From Candidatus Omnitrophota bacterium (lineage in GTDB: Bacteria > Omnitrophota > Gorgyraeia > Duberdicusellales > 4484-171): DNA of 57,483 nt. The stretch covers positions 1 through 57,483 of the forward strand of contig JAMXCX010000004.1 of the NCBI GenBank assembly GCA_024542985.1, given 5' to 3'. The position numbers and the translations under genes were made by a program. The notes under the pieces are model-generated. The model did not search any database, was not told where the DNA came from, and saw only the letters and a list, made by a program, of their open reading frames with translations. The stretch's first letter is position 1; each line of letters begins with the position of its first letter. Shown in pieces: positions 12,269-21,106 of this stretch.

Positions 12269-12544
12269 CTAGAAGCGGATTTGGAAATCTCCAAGGTTCA
12301 TACAATTAGAATTTTCTTGCGACTGAAACTCTGAAATATTTCGGTCGAATATGCCCCTTAAATCTTTAAGAAAAATATCAAGATTATCTTTAGGCCCCTG
12401 AGCAACTAATTCCACACGTCCGTCAGTTAAATTCTTTACCCAGCCCTTTATATGATGCCTATTAGCCAGGTCTTTGGCAGTAAAACGAAAACCTACGCCT
12501 TGTACAGTTCCTGATACAACAATATGATACTGCTTATTATCCAA
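12269..12544 (-). CDS. acyP: Acylphosphatase
   Basis: Small enzyme that hydrolyses carboxyl-phosphate bonds. It is about 91 aa if translation starts at TTG 12544, which matches the family length. It has the catalytic Arg in [11 protein letters not shown] and the Asn in [12 protein letters not shown]. The TTG start has GGAG six bases upstream and overlaps the fmt stop codon, suggesting coupling. A longer frame begins inside fmt at 12592 but adds non-family residues. Confidence 0.88.
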   Translation of the reverse strand: MDNKQYHIVVSGTVQGVGFRFTAKDLANRHHIKGWVKNLTDGRVELVAQGPKDNLDIFLKDLRGIFDRNISEFQSQENSNCMNLGDFQIRF

Positions 12545-13466
12545 ATTTATCTCCGGCCTTGATTCTGTGACCGCAAACAAATGAAAAAGCATCCATTTCT
12601 TTTTTACCCTGGGGTTTCAATTTTTTTATTTTGAGTGTATTTTTTGAAGTCGCTACATAGATTCCTTCTCTATCTATATCCACGACTGTCCCCGGAGAAT
12701 CCGGATTCATGCCTTCAGCGACATCTGTAGCCAGTACCTTGAGCATTAAATTATTATAATAGGTATAAGCCGTGGGCCAATCCAGGGTAGCGCGAATAAA
12801 ATTGTGTATCTTTACCGCATCGTTATCCCATATTATTCTACCGTCGGTCTTTTTTAATTTATAAGTTAAAGTTGCTTTATTAACATCCTGGGGGGTTAAT
12901 GTGTAGCTATTATCTTTTACTTTGGCTATTGCCTCTATCAATAACTGCACCCCTTCCTGAGCCAATTTATACCTGAGCGAAAAAAAGTTATCATCATCTT
13001 CAATCGATATGGTTTTTTGGATAATAATATCTCCGGCATCGATTTTCTCATTTATTTTAAAAATAGTTACACCGGTTTGCCTTTCTCCGCTTATTATTGC
13101 CTGCTCTATAGGTGTTGAGCCGCGATAAAAAGGTAAAAAAGACGGGTGGACACAAATAGCGAATATTTTTGGCAGAGAAAGTATACTTTCAGGTATTATT
13201 TTTCCATAATCAGCAACAATAAAAAAATCTGCCTGCTCTCTGTCCAGCGAATTATCCAAAGAATACTCTTTTAAAGATTGTGGTTTTATACAAGGGATAT
13301 GTTTACTTTGGGCAAATAAGCTAACTTCTGTTGAGGCGAATTTCAACCCTCTTCCCTTGGGCTTATCGGGCTTAGTGAGAATAAGTGAAGGAATTAATTT
13401 GCTAGTCCAAAGACCGGCCAAGATTTCTTTTGAAAATTTTGAACTCCCGAAATAAATGAATTTCAT
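12537..13466 (-). CDS. fmt: Methionyl-tRNA formyltransferase (altered catalytic Asn)
   Basis: Formylates initiator Met-tRNA with 10-formyl-THF. It is 309 aa, a standard length. The N-terminal Rossmann domain begins [16 protein letters not shown], and the family SLLP loop reads [18 protein letters not shown], followed by EKIDAGDI with the conserved Asp. The catalytic Asn before V-H is replaced by Cys (codon TGT; I-C-V-H rather than I-N-V-H). The C-terminal OB domain is present. A peptide deformylase gene usually accompanies fmt but is not next to it here. The ATG lacks a clear ribosome binding site. Confidence 0.93.
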   Translation of the reverse strand: MKFIYFGSSKFSKEILAGLWTSKLIPSLILTKPDKPKGRGLKFASTEVSLFAQSKHIPCIKPQSLKEYSLDNSLDREQADFFIVADYGKIIPESILSLPKIFAICVHPSFLPFYRGSTPIEQAIISGERQTGVTIFKINEKIDAGDIIIQKTISIEDDDNFFSLRYKLAQEGVQLLIEAIAKVKDNSYTLTPQDVNKATLTYKLKKTDGRIIWDNDAVKIHNFIRATLDWPTAYTYYNNLMLKVLATDVAEGMNPDSPGTVVDIDREGIYVATSKNTLKIKKLKPQGKKEMDAFSFVCGHRIKAGDKFG

Positions 13467-13539
13467 GTTCTAGCGAAACTCTACGCCTTAAGGGCCGTGG
13501 CTTCTGGCGAATGGCTGCCTGCTAACCTCTGCTCTATCT

Positions 13540-15366
13540 TCACTGCAGTATAGCTGATAAATTTAAGGAAGAAAAAGTCCGAAACTTCTTGATTTCCTCT
13601 TTAAGTACCTTCCTATAAGCAAGGCCCCGTTTTGTTTTAACGATAAGAGAATACCGGAATTTATCACGCAATCTAAACGGATTTTCCTGAAAAGGTCCAT
13701 AGACTTCTTGTGATCTTTCCTCTAGCCTACTATATAAATCTTCGGCTCTTTTTAAAAGTTTATTTTTATCTTTTGCCCGTAAAGTTAATTTTGCCACTAA
13801 TCCGAAAGGCGGAAGGTTCAATTTTTTTCGGAATGACAGCTCTAAATTATAGAATTTATTCCATTGCTCATTTAGCTGTTCAAAAAGATAATAGTTCCTA
13901 TTGTTAGTGAATATATAAAGTGCATCTCTGAATAAAAAAGATAACTGTTTAAAATAAATAAAGGCACTAAAGGTGGCGTTGTAATCAGTGCGGGCTAAAA
14001 ACGAATCCGCATCAAGAACAAAACCTAGATCAAAAACCTCCCGGTCGTAGAGATGACTCAGTATTTTTGAAGTCGAAAGTATAATTTGTGATTTAGAATC
14101 CTTATCCTGCCAATCACTAACTTTAGCCTCGGGAAACATCTTTTTTAAAATAAGCCCAACTCTCTCAATACCATACCCGGAGTTTTTAAGATAACCGCTT
14201 TGGCAGTAATTGCAAACTTTCGGCAAGGAAGCTTTTTTTTGGCAATAGGGACATATCCCCTCTTTACTTTTAAGAGATAATTGCAGAAAGGCAGAGCAAT
14301 GCTCACATTTAAACACATGACCGCAGCTTGAACAGGAAATGACCCGTGAAAAACCCTTCCTATTCCATAAAACAACCCCTCTTTTATCATCTTTAAGCAT
14401 CTTGCGTAACAGTTCCGACAAAATAGGGCTTATTATCGTTTTTTGCTTGAATCTTCCGGTCTCAATTATTTTTATTGTTTTCGGCAAATTCACACTCTCT
14501 TTTAAAAAAATCAGTTTACGCTTAATACGGTTATAAGTATTCAAAGACGGAAAATCCCCGCTTAAAATCAACTTTATTTTTTTAAGACGAGCCAGCAAAA
14601 AAGCAACATCCAAAAGGTGATAAAACGGTTTTTCTTCCTGGAAATAACAGGCATTATTCTCTTCCTCTACTATGATTAACCCTAAATCATATGGGTAATA
14701 AAATATAGACATCCTTGTTCCCAACATCAAGGCCTTATTTCTTGTTTTTTCCCAATTAAAAAAAATATCTTTTTCTTTATTCTGGCTGCAAATGACTCTC
14801 GCTCTATTGGGAAAATCTTTATCTATTATCTGTTTTGCCTTTAGAAGATAACTGAGCTGAGGAAAACAAATAAGAACCGAGCCTTTGTTAAGCTCTCGGC
14901 TAACCGCATCTTTCCATAACGAGTACCTTTTTAGGAAATCATCAGCTTTTATGAAAACATTTTTCTCGCAATGTTTTGATTCATTTAAATCGGCTGACCC
15001 TGAAGCTTTACTGAGAGTCTTATCTGTTGTGTTTTTATAATTGTATCCGGTTGCCTTTTTAAGATAGGACGGCAACATCATAAATAGAAACTCACCCCTT
15101 GAGTAAGGATAAACTTTACTCAGTTCTTTAGCAAAGTCTATTTTCTCCTGGCTCAACAAGGACTCTTGGTCAAGAACTTTAATGACTGGTTTCAATTTCT
15201 TAATCTTAGAGCTTTTAGGCAGACCGACAACAATAGCTACGCGCTTTCTGCCATTAAAATCCACAAGAACACGCATTCCGCGACTAATTCTTAACTCAGG
15301 ATTAAAACAGTAATCGAACTCTTTATCCAAAGATATCGCCACAACTACTTTTATTATTTTATACAT
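13540..15366 (-). CDS. priA: PriA-like primosomal protein with degenerate helicase motifs
   Basis: Homologue of the replication-restart factor PriA, about 608 aa. The N-terminal DNA-binding region (EFDYCFNPELRISRGMRVLVDF) and the zinc region with four CxxC pairs (CSSCGHVFKCEHC ... CPYC ... CNYC) are well preserved. The helicase motifs are not: the Walker A GVTGSGKT block is replaced by ADDFLKRYSLW, DEEH reads EEEN, and the QVAGRAGR motif VI is absent (SAFIYFKQLSFLF). It is therefore probably an ATPase-inactive PriA used for fork recognition or loading. The ATG at 15366 overlaps the preceding glycosyltransferase stop. Confidence 0.9.
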   Translation of the reverse strand: MYKIIKVVVAISLDKEFDYCFNPELRISRGMRVLVDFNGRKRVAIVVGLPKSSKIKKLKPVIKVLDQESLLSQEKIDFAKELSKVYPYSRGEFLFMMLPSYLKKATGYNYKNTTDKTLSKASGSADLNESKHCEKNVFIKADDFLKRYSLWKDAVSRELNKGSVLICFPQLSYLLKAKQIIDKDFPNRARVICSQNKEKDIFFNWEKTRNKALMLGTRMSIFYYPYDLGLIIVEEENNACYFQEEKPFYHLLDVAFLLARLKKIKLILSGDFPSLNTYNRIKRKLIFLKESVNLPKTIKIIETGRFKQKTIISPILSELLRKMLKDDKRGVVLWNRKGFSRVISCSSCGHVFKCEHCSAFLQLSLKSKEGICPYCQKKASLPKVCNYCQSGYLKNSGYGIERVGLILKKMFPEAKVSDWQDKDSKSQIILSTSKILSHLYDREVFDLGFVLDADSFLARTDYNATFSAFIYFKQLSFLFRDALYIFTNNRNYYLFEQLNEQWNKFYNLELSFRKKLNLPPFGLVAKLTLRAKDKNKLLKRAEDLYSRLEERSQEVYGPFQENPFRLRDKFRYSLIVKTKRGLAYRKVLKEEIKKFRTFSSLNLSAILQ

Positions 15367-16417
15367 TGTCAATTTTCTGAATTAAACTTTTAAGAACAAA
15401 GCTTGCGTCCTTAACCTCTAAAGGGTAATGCTCCTCAAAATCTTTACCTTTATCAGCCAAGTGGTATATCGCCTCTATTAGCTCTTGCTTGCTTCTTGCA
15501 AACTTTGCAACGCCATATTTAATTAACAAATCCATATTCGCTTTTTCTTGGCCGGGAATATAATGAGTGAATATAAACGGTCTTTTTTTATAGATTCCTT
15601 CGAAAACAGTTAGCCCGCCAGGCTTAGCAATGATAACTGAACTCACCGATATCAATTCCCACATTTCCTCATAAAACGGAAAATACCTAAGAGAAGGCGA
15701 ATCGATGCCTTCTAGATACAGCTTTAATCTCCGATTCCTGCCGTAAATTACAAAAATATTAAATTTCTCTAAAAGAACCTTGACTACTTCTTTAAAAAAC
15801 GGGAATCTTCCTCTGGAGGAAGAAACAAAAAGAATAGACGGTTTCGTGCCTAGATAAAATCTCCTAGAAAAATTTTCTCTCGAGAAGGCTGCCAAAAACC
15901 CCTTCCGTAGCGGAACATACCCGGTAATAATCTGCTCTCCCCTTATGCCGGCTTTAAGTAAGTCATTCTTTGTTTCCTCTAAAGCGCACAAATAATAATC
16001 TACGCATCTATTTATCCATAAAGGATGGACCCTTAAATCGGTAATTACAGAAATTAATTTAATATTTAACTCGCTCTTTATATTTTCGATAAGCATGGGA
16101 GGAAAGAAATGGGTAGCTATTATAATCCTCGGTTTTTCCTTTCTCAAGAATGAAAAAAATGAAGCGAATATTTTCTTATGTCTTTTATTGAGTAAAGATG
16201 AAAAGAAATTAATTTTGGTTAAAAAAAATGCGAAGTTCCAGAGACAAGGTAAATATTGTGTAGTTACTAGATAGGCCAAAGAATAAATTTTTTTCAAAAC
16301 TGGATGGGAAAAATCCAGAAGATCACAACAAGAAGAGTCAAAATGCTCGGTTAAGGCCTGGGCCGCCTTTTTATGCCCTTGGCCAAAACTGGCATAAACA
16401 ATTAGAATTTTACTCAT
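15359..16417 (-). CDS. GT28-family glycosyltransferase, MGDG-synthase/processive diacylglycerol glucosyltransferase-like
   Basis: Predicted membrane-associated glycosyltransferase of 352 aa. The N-terminus ILIVYASFGQGHKKAAQAL matches the MGDG-synthase/UgtP N-domain, where the GxGH loop binds lipid acceptor. The C-terminal half has the MurG-like nucleotide-sugar motif AKPGGLTVFEG followed by PGQEKANMDLL. The probable role is to transfer a sugar from UDP-sugar to a lipid acceptor; diacylglycerol is an inference. It overlaps gmhB by 8 bp (ATGAGTAA) and priA at the other end. Confidence 0.82.
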   Translation of the reverse strand: MSKILIVYASFGQGHKKAAQALTEHFDSSCCDLLDFSHPVLKKIYSLAYLVTTQYLPCLWNFAFFLTKINFFSSLLNKRHKKIFASFFSFLRKEKPRIIIATHFFPPMLIENIKSELNIKLISVITDLRVHPLWINRCVDYYLCALEETKNDLLKAGIRGEQIITGYVPLRKGFLAAFSRENFSRRFYLGTKPSILFVSSSRGRFPFFKEVVKVLLEKFNIFVIYGRNRRLKLYLEGIDSPSLRYFPFYEEMWELISVSSVIIAKPGGLTVFEGIYKKRPFIFTHYIPGQEKANMDLLIKYGVAKFARSKQELIEAIYHLADKGKDFEEHYPLEVKDASFVLKSLIQKIDNV

Positions 16418-16958
16418 GACGAGAACAAAGGTAATGCGCGGCTATGAGAAGATTGTCAAATACATAATCAGGTTCAAATTCCCAATTATTGCGATTAGAT
16501 ATTTTTTCTTTACCTGAAAGAACAAGTATTGGCTTAGCTCCGAAACTTCTAGCGGCTTTCATATCTACAAAAGAGTCACCAATAAAAAAAGATACCTGGG
16601 GATTTGCCCCCAACTCAGACACGGCCTTATCTAAAAGGCCTATTTTGGGCTTGCGGCAAGCGCAATTATCCTCAACGAGGTGAGTGCAGCAATAAATGCC
16701 TGAAAGGCTTACGCCGTTCTTTTTAAAATGAGACTGCATCTTTTTGTTAATTTTATCCAAATCTTTCTGGCGATAAATTCCCTTTGCTACTCCGGCTTGA
16801 TTAGAAATAATAAATATCTTAAATCCGCATCTATGCAGATTTTTTATTCCCTCTGTGCTTCCGGGAATAAATTTAAACTCTTTCCAATTCTTTACATACT
16901 CCCCGTTCCCGGGATATTCATTAACTACGCCATCACGGTCAAGAAAAGCTACTTTCAT
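16410..16958 (-). CDS. gmhB: D-glycero-D-manno-heptose 1,7-bisphosphate 7-phosphatase (HAD-IIIA)
   Basis: HAD phosphatase of about 182 aa for ADP-heptose synthesis, supporting LPS inner core production. It has the nucleophile motif FLDRDGVVNE, ISNQAG (motif II), a zinc-loop with C-T-H and CACRKPK, and GDSFVDMKAA (motif IV). The ATG at 16958 follows GGGAGGG with good spacing and begins directly before the nucleophile strand; a longer frame from 16973 is less likely. The HldE kinase domain lies in the distant LPS operon at about 50 kb. Confidence 0.9.
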   Translation of the reverse strand: MKVAFLDRDGVVNEYPGNGEYVKNWKEFKFIPGSTEGIKNLHRCGFKIFIISNQAGVAKGIYRQKDLDKINKKMQSHFKKNGVSLSGIYCCTHLVEDNCACRKPKIGLLDKAVSELGANPQVSFFIGDSFVDMKAARSFGAKPILVLSGKEKISNRNNWEFEPDYVFDNLLIAAHYLCSRHE

Positions 16959-17044
16959 TACTACCCTCCCCAAAATGAAATTATTAACTGGGTTGCTAAA
17001 AAAACTTCTGTAACTTTTTTATACTAACATTAATCCATTTCTTT

Positions 17045-17818
17045 TCAAGATATTTCTGGACGACTACCAGGGAAAAGCGCTCTGTATATCTTATCTTTAG
17101 GTATTATTCTGCATTTACCCAAACCTAACTTACCCAAAATTAACCCCCCGATACGTATTCTTTTTAATTCCCTCACCCGAAAGCCCAAACTCTTAAATAA
17201 GCGTCTTAAGTGCCTCTTCTTGCCCTCGCGGACAATAACTTTACAGACAGTATCATTCCTCTCTTTATTTATTATCTCTATACTATCCACTTTTAGATGA
17301 TCAATTTCGTCACGTACACCCTTCACTGCCATTTGACAATCACAACTTTTTAATATGCCTTTAAGCTTAATCAGATATTCTTTTTCTACAGAAAATTTTG
17401 GGTGGGTGACCCGGTAGCATAAACTTCCATCATTGGTAAGAATAAGCAGCCCGGAAGATTCCTTATCTAGCCTGCCTACGGGATACACACCCTGTTTATG
17501 TTGGCAAACACTGCTGCTACCTTGCGAATTATCTCTAGAAGTCCTTAGGCTTGCGGGCAAAAAATCGGTTACCTTGACTTTGGCAAACTTATCGTAAAGG
17601 GTAGTAGTTACTCCTGATGGTTTATTAAATAAAATATAAATTTTCTCCTTTAAATGAAGTAGACTTTTATTAATCCTCACCTTATCTTTGACGGTCACAT
17701 TAAAAAACGGCTCATGAATAACATTGCCGTTTACTGTTACTTGACCATTTTTTATAAGAGAATCAGCTTTTCTTCTTGCGGCATAACCGCTTTTGGCTAT
17801 AAAAAGATTCAAACGCAT
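17045..17818 (-). CDS. RsuA/RluB-family pseudouridine synthase
   Basis: Modifies uridine in rRNA. It is 257 aa with an N-terminal S4 domain (LNLFIAKSGYAARRKADSLI...GQVTVNG) and a catalytic domain with the active Asp in PVGRLDKESSGLL and the downstream GKKRHLRRLF motif. A hydrophilic insert (SRDNSQGSSSVCQHKQG) sits just before the catalytic motif and is not usual. RluB and RsuA specificity cannot be separated here; the length and S4 fit RluB somewhat better. Confidence 0.9.
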   Translation of the reverse strand: MRLNLFIAKSGYAARRKADSLIKNGQVTVNGNVIHEPFFNVTVKDKVRINKSLLHLKEKIYILFNKPSGVTTTLYDKFAKVKVTDFLPASLRTSRDNSQGSSSVCQHKQGVYPVGRLDKESSGLLILTNDGSLCYRVTHPKFSVEKEYLIKLKGILKSCDCQMAVKGVRDEIDHLKVDSIEIINKERNDTVCKVIVREGKKRHLRRLFKSLGFRVRELKRIRIGGLILGKLGLGKCRIIPKDKIYRALFPGSRPEIS

Positions 17819-17870
17819 GAGAGATGCATTAAATTACAGATTCAGCAAACCATATCATAATTGAAATTTG

Positions 17871-19121
17871 CTATTTGACTGCTCTGGCGTAAGCTTTCCC
17901 CTTTACGATTCGCTCTATCCTTACCGGAATAACTTCACCCAAGGTAACATTATCTTTTATGTAGACTTTTATATAATTTTGTGTATATCCTGATATGACT
18001 CTATCCCTCTGGGTCTCTGCGACCATATTGAGAACTTTCCCTAAAAATTTCTCTTTATACTGAAAAGATAAATTATCGGCTAGCCGTCGCAAGAAATTAT
18101 AACGGCATTTGATATCTTTTTTATTTTTTACTTTCAAACCCTCAAAGACAGTTTTTTCTCTGGGAGAAAAAGTAAAAATATGTATACGCATAGGCTTAAT
18201 TCTATTTAAAAATTCTACAGTATTTTTAAAAGTTCCATCGTCTTCATAAGGAAAACCAACCATAACATCACAACTTATAGCAATATCGGGGTTTATTTCT
18301 CTGACCCGGAATACTTTTTCCTCATATAGAGAAACTGTTTCCAACTTATTCATTTTTTCTAAAATCCTGTCATCACCATATTGAAAAGGAAAATGAAAAT
18401 GAGGGCATAATTTATCGCTTTTAAGAAGAGAAAATAACCTGTTGCTTGCAAAAAGTGGTTCTAACGAACTCAGACGTAACCTACCTAAAGAAGGTATGCT
18501 TAGAATATCCTCAGTCAAATTATCCAGGCTTTGAGGGGATTTCAAATCTTTCCCATAAAGCCCTAGGTTGGCTCCGCAAAGCACAATCTCTTTATGAAAA
18601 AAAGAGATTCTTTTAACTTCAGCAATTATATCTTGCTTATCCCGGCTGCGCGATGGCCCTCTTAAATAAGGAATCTTACAGTAAGAACAGAACTTATCAC
18701 AGCCATCCTGGACTTTGACAAAAGCACGTTGATTGGAAAAATGCGTTATTTTTAAAGACCAAACATCTCCGGCAGATTTAACTAACCTTTCAGGAGCTGA
18801 ACCTAAAACAATTTCCGGCAAAAGATGCTTTTTATCCTGAGGGATAATATAGTCAACACCCAAATTGTTTATAAAATCATGATTTAATTGGACGAGGCAT
18901 CCGCAAACAGCGATCTTTGCGTGAGGATTTTCCCTTTTTGCGCGTAAGATAATATCCCGGGATTTTAAATCAGCACGTGCGGTAACCGTGCAGGTGTTAA
19001 CCACACACAAATCAGCTTTTGTTTTTGTTGGCCTAACACCCAACATTTGAAACTTTTCTCGAAGAGCTTGGGTTTCGTATTGATTTACTTTACAACCTAA
19101 TGTTAAAAATTTAACCTTCAT
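17871..19121 (-). CDS. mtaB: tRNA t6A37 methylthiotransferase MtaB (MiaB-like radical SAM)
   Basis: Radical SAM methylthiotransferase converting t6A to ms2t6A at position 37 of tRNAs. It is 416 aa. The N-terminal UPF0004 domain cysteines are in LGCKVNQYE, CVVNTCTVT and CGCLVQ; the radical SAM CxxxCxxC is CDKFCSYCKIPYLRG; a C-terminal TRAM-like region follows. Assignment to MtaB rather than MiaB rests on the LGCKVNQYE N-terminus. The start overlaps the rsmE stop in ATGA. Confidence 0.92.
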   Translation of the reverse strand: MKVKFLTLGCKVNQYETQALREKFQMLGVRPTKTKADLCVVNTCTVTARADLKSRDIILRAKRENPHAKIAVCGCLVQLNHDFINNLGVDYIIPQDKKHLLPEIVLGSAPERLVKSAGDVWSLKITHFSNQRAFVKVQDGCDKFCSYCKIPYLRGPSRSRDKQDIIAEVKRISFFHKEIVLCGANLGLYGKDLKSPQSLDNLTEDILSIPSLGRLRLSSLEPLFASNRLFSLLKSDKLCPHFHFPFQYGDDRILEKMNKLETVSLYEEKVFRVREINPDIAISCDVMVGFPYEDDGTFKNTVEFLNRIKPMRIHIFTFSPREKTVFEGLKVKNKKDIKCRYNFLRRLADNLSFQYKEKFLGKVLNMVAETQRDRVISGYTQNYIKVYIKDNVTLGEVIPVRIERIVKGKAYARAVK

Positions 19122-19846
19122 CGTCCATCTAAAAAATATTTCAATAGTCCTGAGCCGAAAATTGCCGCTGTTTCCACCCGTAAAATATTAGATGATAAGC
19201 TGATAAAATTAAAACCATTCTTTTTCAAATCTGAATATTCTTCCGGAGAAAAGTCTCCCTCAGGTCCTACAACAAAAAGAATCTCATTGTATCCCTCACT
19301 GATTTTCTCGGGAATGCTTTTACCGGCGATGGATGCTGCCAATTTAGTCTTATATTTAAGTACAGCGATTTCTGCAAAGTCTAAAATACTATTTACGCGA
19401 GGAACCCATAATCTCTGAGATTGCCGCGTTGCCTCAATGACTATTTTAGACCATCTTTGTATTTTCTTCTGTGAAGGTTTTGCGCTTAGGCTTCTCTGGC
19501 AAAGAAAAGGAATAAATTCATAAACTCCTAATTCAGTACCCTTTTGCAGGATAAAATTAATCTTGCTCTCTCTGGCGACAGGAAACCCCAATATAACTTT
19601 TTTATTTGGCGGCTTTTCATCCATCAACACTTTACATTTATTAAAAAGAGCCTTTTTTTTGTCCAAATTTGCTATTGTATAACTGTATTCTTTACCTGCG
19701 CCGTCAAAAATTAGCACCCTCTCTCCTTTCTTAAGACGCAAAACATCTTTTAGCTTGTGAATAATATCCTTATCGCCTAAACTAATGTTATCATTTATTT
19801 GAGCTGGCTCAATATAAACTCTTGCCTTGCACATATCTCTATCCAT
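19118..19846 (-). CDS. rsmE: 16S rRNA m3U1498 methyltransferase RsmE
   Basis: SPOUT-family methyltransferase acting on U1498 of 16S rRNA. It is 242 aa from the first ATG; a second in-frame ATG at 19834 is also possible, as neither has a strong ribosome binding site. Family motifs are VLRLKKGERVLIFDGAGKEY, KGTELGVYEFIPF, EATRQSQRLWVPRV, FVVGPEGDFSPEEY and LSSNILRVETAAI (SAM knot). It begins 16 bp after tRNA-Ala and is probably co-transcribed with it. Confidence 0.94.
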   Translation of the reverse strand: MDRDMCKARVYIEPAQINDNISLGDKDIIHKLKDVLRLKKGERVLIFDGAGKEYSYTIANLDKKKALFNKCKVLMDEKPPNKKVILGFPVARESKINFILQKGTELGVYEFIPFLCQRSLSAKPSQKKIQRWSKIVIEATRQSQRLWVPRVNSILDFAEIAVLKYKTKLAASIAGKSIPEKISEGYNEILFVVGPEGDFSPEEYSDLKKNGFNFISLSSNILRVETAAIFGSGLLKYFLDGR

Positions 19847-19861
19847 TACCGTTTAAACTTG

Positions 19862-19934
19862 TGGACCGGAGCGGATTTGAACCGCCGACCTCCTCGTTGC
19901 GAACGAGGCGTTCTCCCAACTGAACTACCGGCCC
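19862..19934 (-). tRNA. tRNA-Ala (anticodon CGC)
   Basis: Complete cloverleaf on the minus strand: acceptor GGGCCGG pairs with CCGGTCC including one G-T pair, the anticodon stem CCTCG/CGAGG encloses TTCGCAA (anticodon CGC), and the T-arm has GGTTCAAATCC. The discriminator is A. The 3' CCA is not encoded. Confidence 0.95.
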
Positions 19935-19961
19935 GCTTTAAAAACGCCTGTTTGGGATATA

Positions 19962-19990
19962 ATTTTGTCAAAGAAAGCTTCTCTTGTCAA
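19962..19990 (-). promoter_or_regulatory. Candidate sigma-70 promoter for tRNA-Ala-rsmE-mtaB
   Basis: On the minus strand TTGACA (19990-19985) is followed after 17 bp by CAAAAT (19967-19962), ending 27 bp upstream of tRNA-Ala. A second TTGACA overlaps the spacer end. The -35 is perfect; the -10 is weak. Confidence 0.4.
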
Positions 19991-20008
19991 GAAAAGCCGG
20001 AACTAGGC

Positions 20009-20043
20009 AAAAAGGGACTGCTGCTGCAAAATACAACAGTCCC
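20009..20043 (-). terminator. Rho-independent terminator
   Basis: Minus-strand hairpin with stem GGGACTG (20043-20037) and CAGTCCC (20020-20014), followed by TTTTT (20013-20009). It would end transcription from the ExbB/ExbD/winged-helix unit before tRNA-Ala. Confidence 0.6.
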
Positions 20044-20044
20044 T

Positions 20045-20123
20045 GATTACATAGATTAAATACAGATTACAAAGATTAAATTATTCTTAATCGCTGTAAT
20101 CTCCTTTTTAATCATTGAAATCA
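20045..20123. repeat. Direct and inverted GATTA-type repeat cluster
   Basis: GATTACATAGATTAAAT (20045-20061) and GATTACAAAGATTAAAT (20065-20081) are direct copies with a 20-bp period and one mismatch. CTTAATCGCTGTAATC (20086-20101) and TTAATCATTGAAATCA (20108-20123) are related inverted copies. The block can fold into an imperfect hairpin. The rest of the roughly 100-bp gap to the next gene holds only a GGCGCTG/CAGCGCC hairpin (about 20124-20151) without a T-tract. Confidence 0.6.
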
Positions 20124-20224
20124 GGCGCTGGCGCTATTATGTAACAGCGCCGATATTGGTTTATTGCCAGTACTAGTTAACTCTAGTGCTTATTAGGCGG
20201 GTTATAACAGAATAATGTTTAGAT

Positions 20225-20443
20225 TTAGTCTGAAGTCTGCTTTGTATCGCGTAAGCTCACTTTATAGGTCTCGCCCTCTTGTTCAACCAAAACATGACCT
20301 TTTCTAGCCAGCCACCCTAAGCTCATCAAGATTATCTCGCGAGATCTCCCCACTCCAGCTGTCAACTGTTCTAATTCAGCCTTCCCGTGTTTATCCAGAA
20401 AATGCCAAATTTCACCAGCTACTATGCCTATTTCAGTAATCAT
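20225..20443 (-). CDS. Winged helix-turn-helix protein (DUF2582-like)
   Basis: Small cytoplasmic protein of 72 aa that is essentially one winged helix domain: GEIWHFLDKHGKAELEQL, SREIILMSLGWLARKGHV, and a C-terminal wing with TYKVSL. It resembles the DUF2582 family, whose function is unknown; DNA binding is inferred from the fold only. AAAGGAAAG provides a good ribosome binding site. It lies downstream of exbB-exbD, but no regulatory link can be shown. Confidence 0.75.
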   Translation of the reverse strand: MITEIGIVAGEIWHFLDKHGKAELEQLTAGVGRSREIILMSLGWLARKGHVLVEQEGETYKVSLRDTKQTSD

Positions 20444-20503
20444 CTTTCCTTTATTACTTATAAATTCCAGAAAAAACCCAGATGGAGCCCCTGGGATGAA
20501 CCC

Positions 20504-20725
20504 TCAAGGTTCCTTGCTCTTTATCTCTTGCAAAGGTAAGGCAACCCTGTACCGATCAGCAAAAAGCATATAAATAGCGAAGAATCTATTTCCATTTATT
20601 TTACTACCCGCCCTAACTTTGTCCAGTGAAATATGCCATTTAAGAAAAGGGCTGCTTTCTGGATATAAGCCTGTAAATATAAGCTGTTTCTCACCCCTGC
20701 TGGATTTATTCCTCGGTAGTAGCAA
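20504..20725 (-). CDS. Hypothetical protein downstream of ExbD
   Basis: A 73-codon frame beginning at a TTG inside the last codons of exbD (20-bp overlap) and ending 60 bp before the winged-helix gene. The predicted product (about 8 kDa, basic, no signal peptide or membrane segment) is not recognised. The overlap and lack of alternative coding make it plausible, but the weak start and unfamiliar sequence mean it could be untranslated spacer. Confidence 0.35.
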   Translation of the reverse strand: MLLPRNKSSRGEKQLIFTGLYPESSPFLKWHISLDKVRAGSKINGNRFFAIYMLFADRYRVALPLQEIKSKEP

Positions 20726-21101
20726 TGGCTATTTTATCAATTCCAATCCTCTTGCACATATCCCATATACTCACTGCTGTCCCTAGGCTAGCATCTCTAT
20801 CTGCTCTTATAAAAATCGACCTGTAAGTGCCTTTTTTTATAAAATCTTCAATTTCATCTATAGTATAAGGCTGATCCTGCAAATAAATTATATCTTCACC
20901 GGAAATAGTAATTGTTAAAGCCCTTGAATCAACTTCTTCGGAAGTTAATGCCTTAGGAAGCTTGATGTTTATGCCGGGTACAATTATAAAACTTGAGGTA
21001 AGCATAAAAAATATAAGCAGCAAAAAAATACAGTCAATCAGCGGGGCTATATCTATCTGCTGCAATCCAGCTTCTAGGCGTGCGCTTTTTCTAAACTTCA
21101 T
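20706..21101 (-). CDS. ExbD/TolR-family biopolymer transport protein
   Basis: Component of a proton-driven inner-membrane motor that energises outer-membrane processes. It is 131 aa with one transmembrane helix near residues 17-40 (IDCIFLLLIFFMLTSSF); the conserved Asp at its start (PLIDCIF) is the proton-carrying residue. The periplasmic domain follows. It starts 5 bp after the exbB stop. ExbD and TolR cannot be separated without partner genes. Confidence 0.9.
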   Translation of the reverse strand: MKFRKSARLEAGLQQIDIAPLIDCIFLLLIFFMLTSSFIIVPGINIKLPKALTSEEVDSRALTITISGEDIIYLQDQPYTIDEIEDFIKKGTYRSIFIRADRDASLGTAVSIWDMCKRIGIDKIAIATTEE

Positions 21102-21106
21102 TGCTT

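Noticed and set aside
20124-20151. GGCGCTG/CAGCGCC hairpin as a terminator
   Set aside because: No T-tract follows on either strand.
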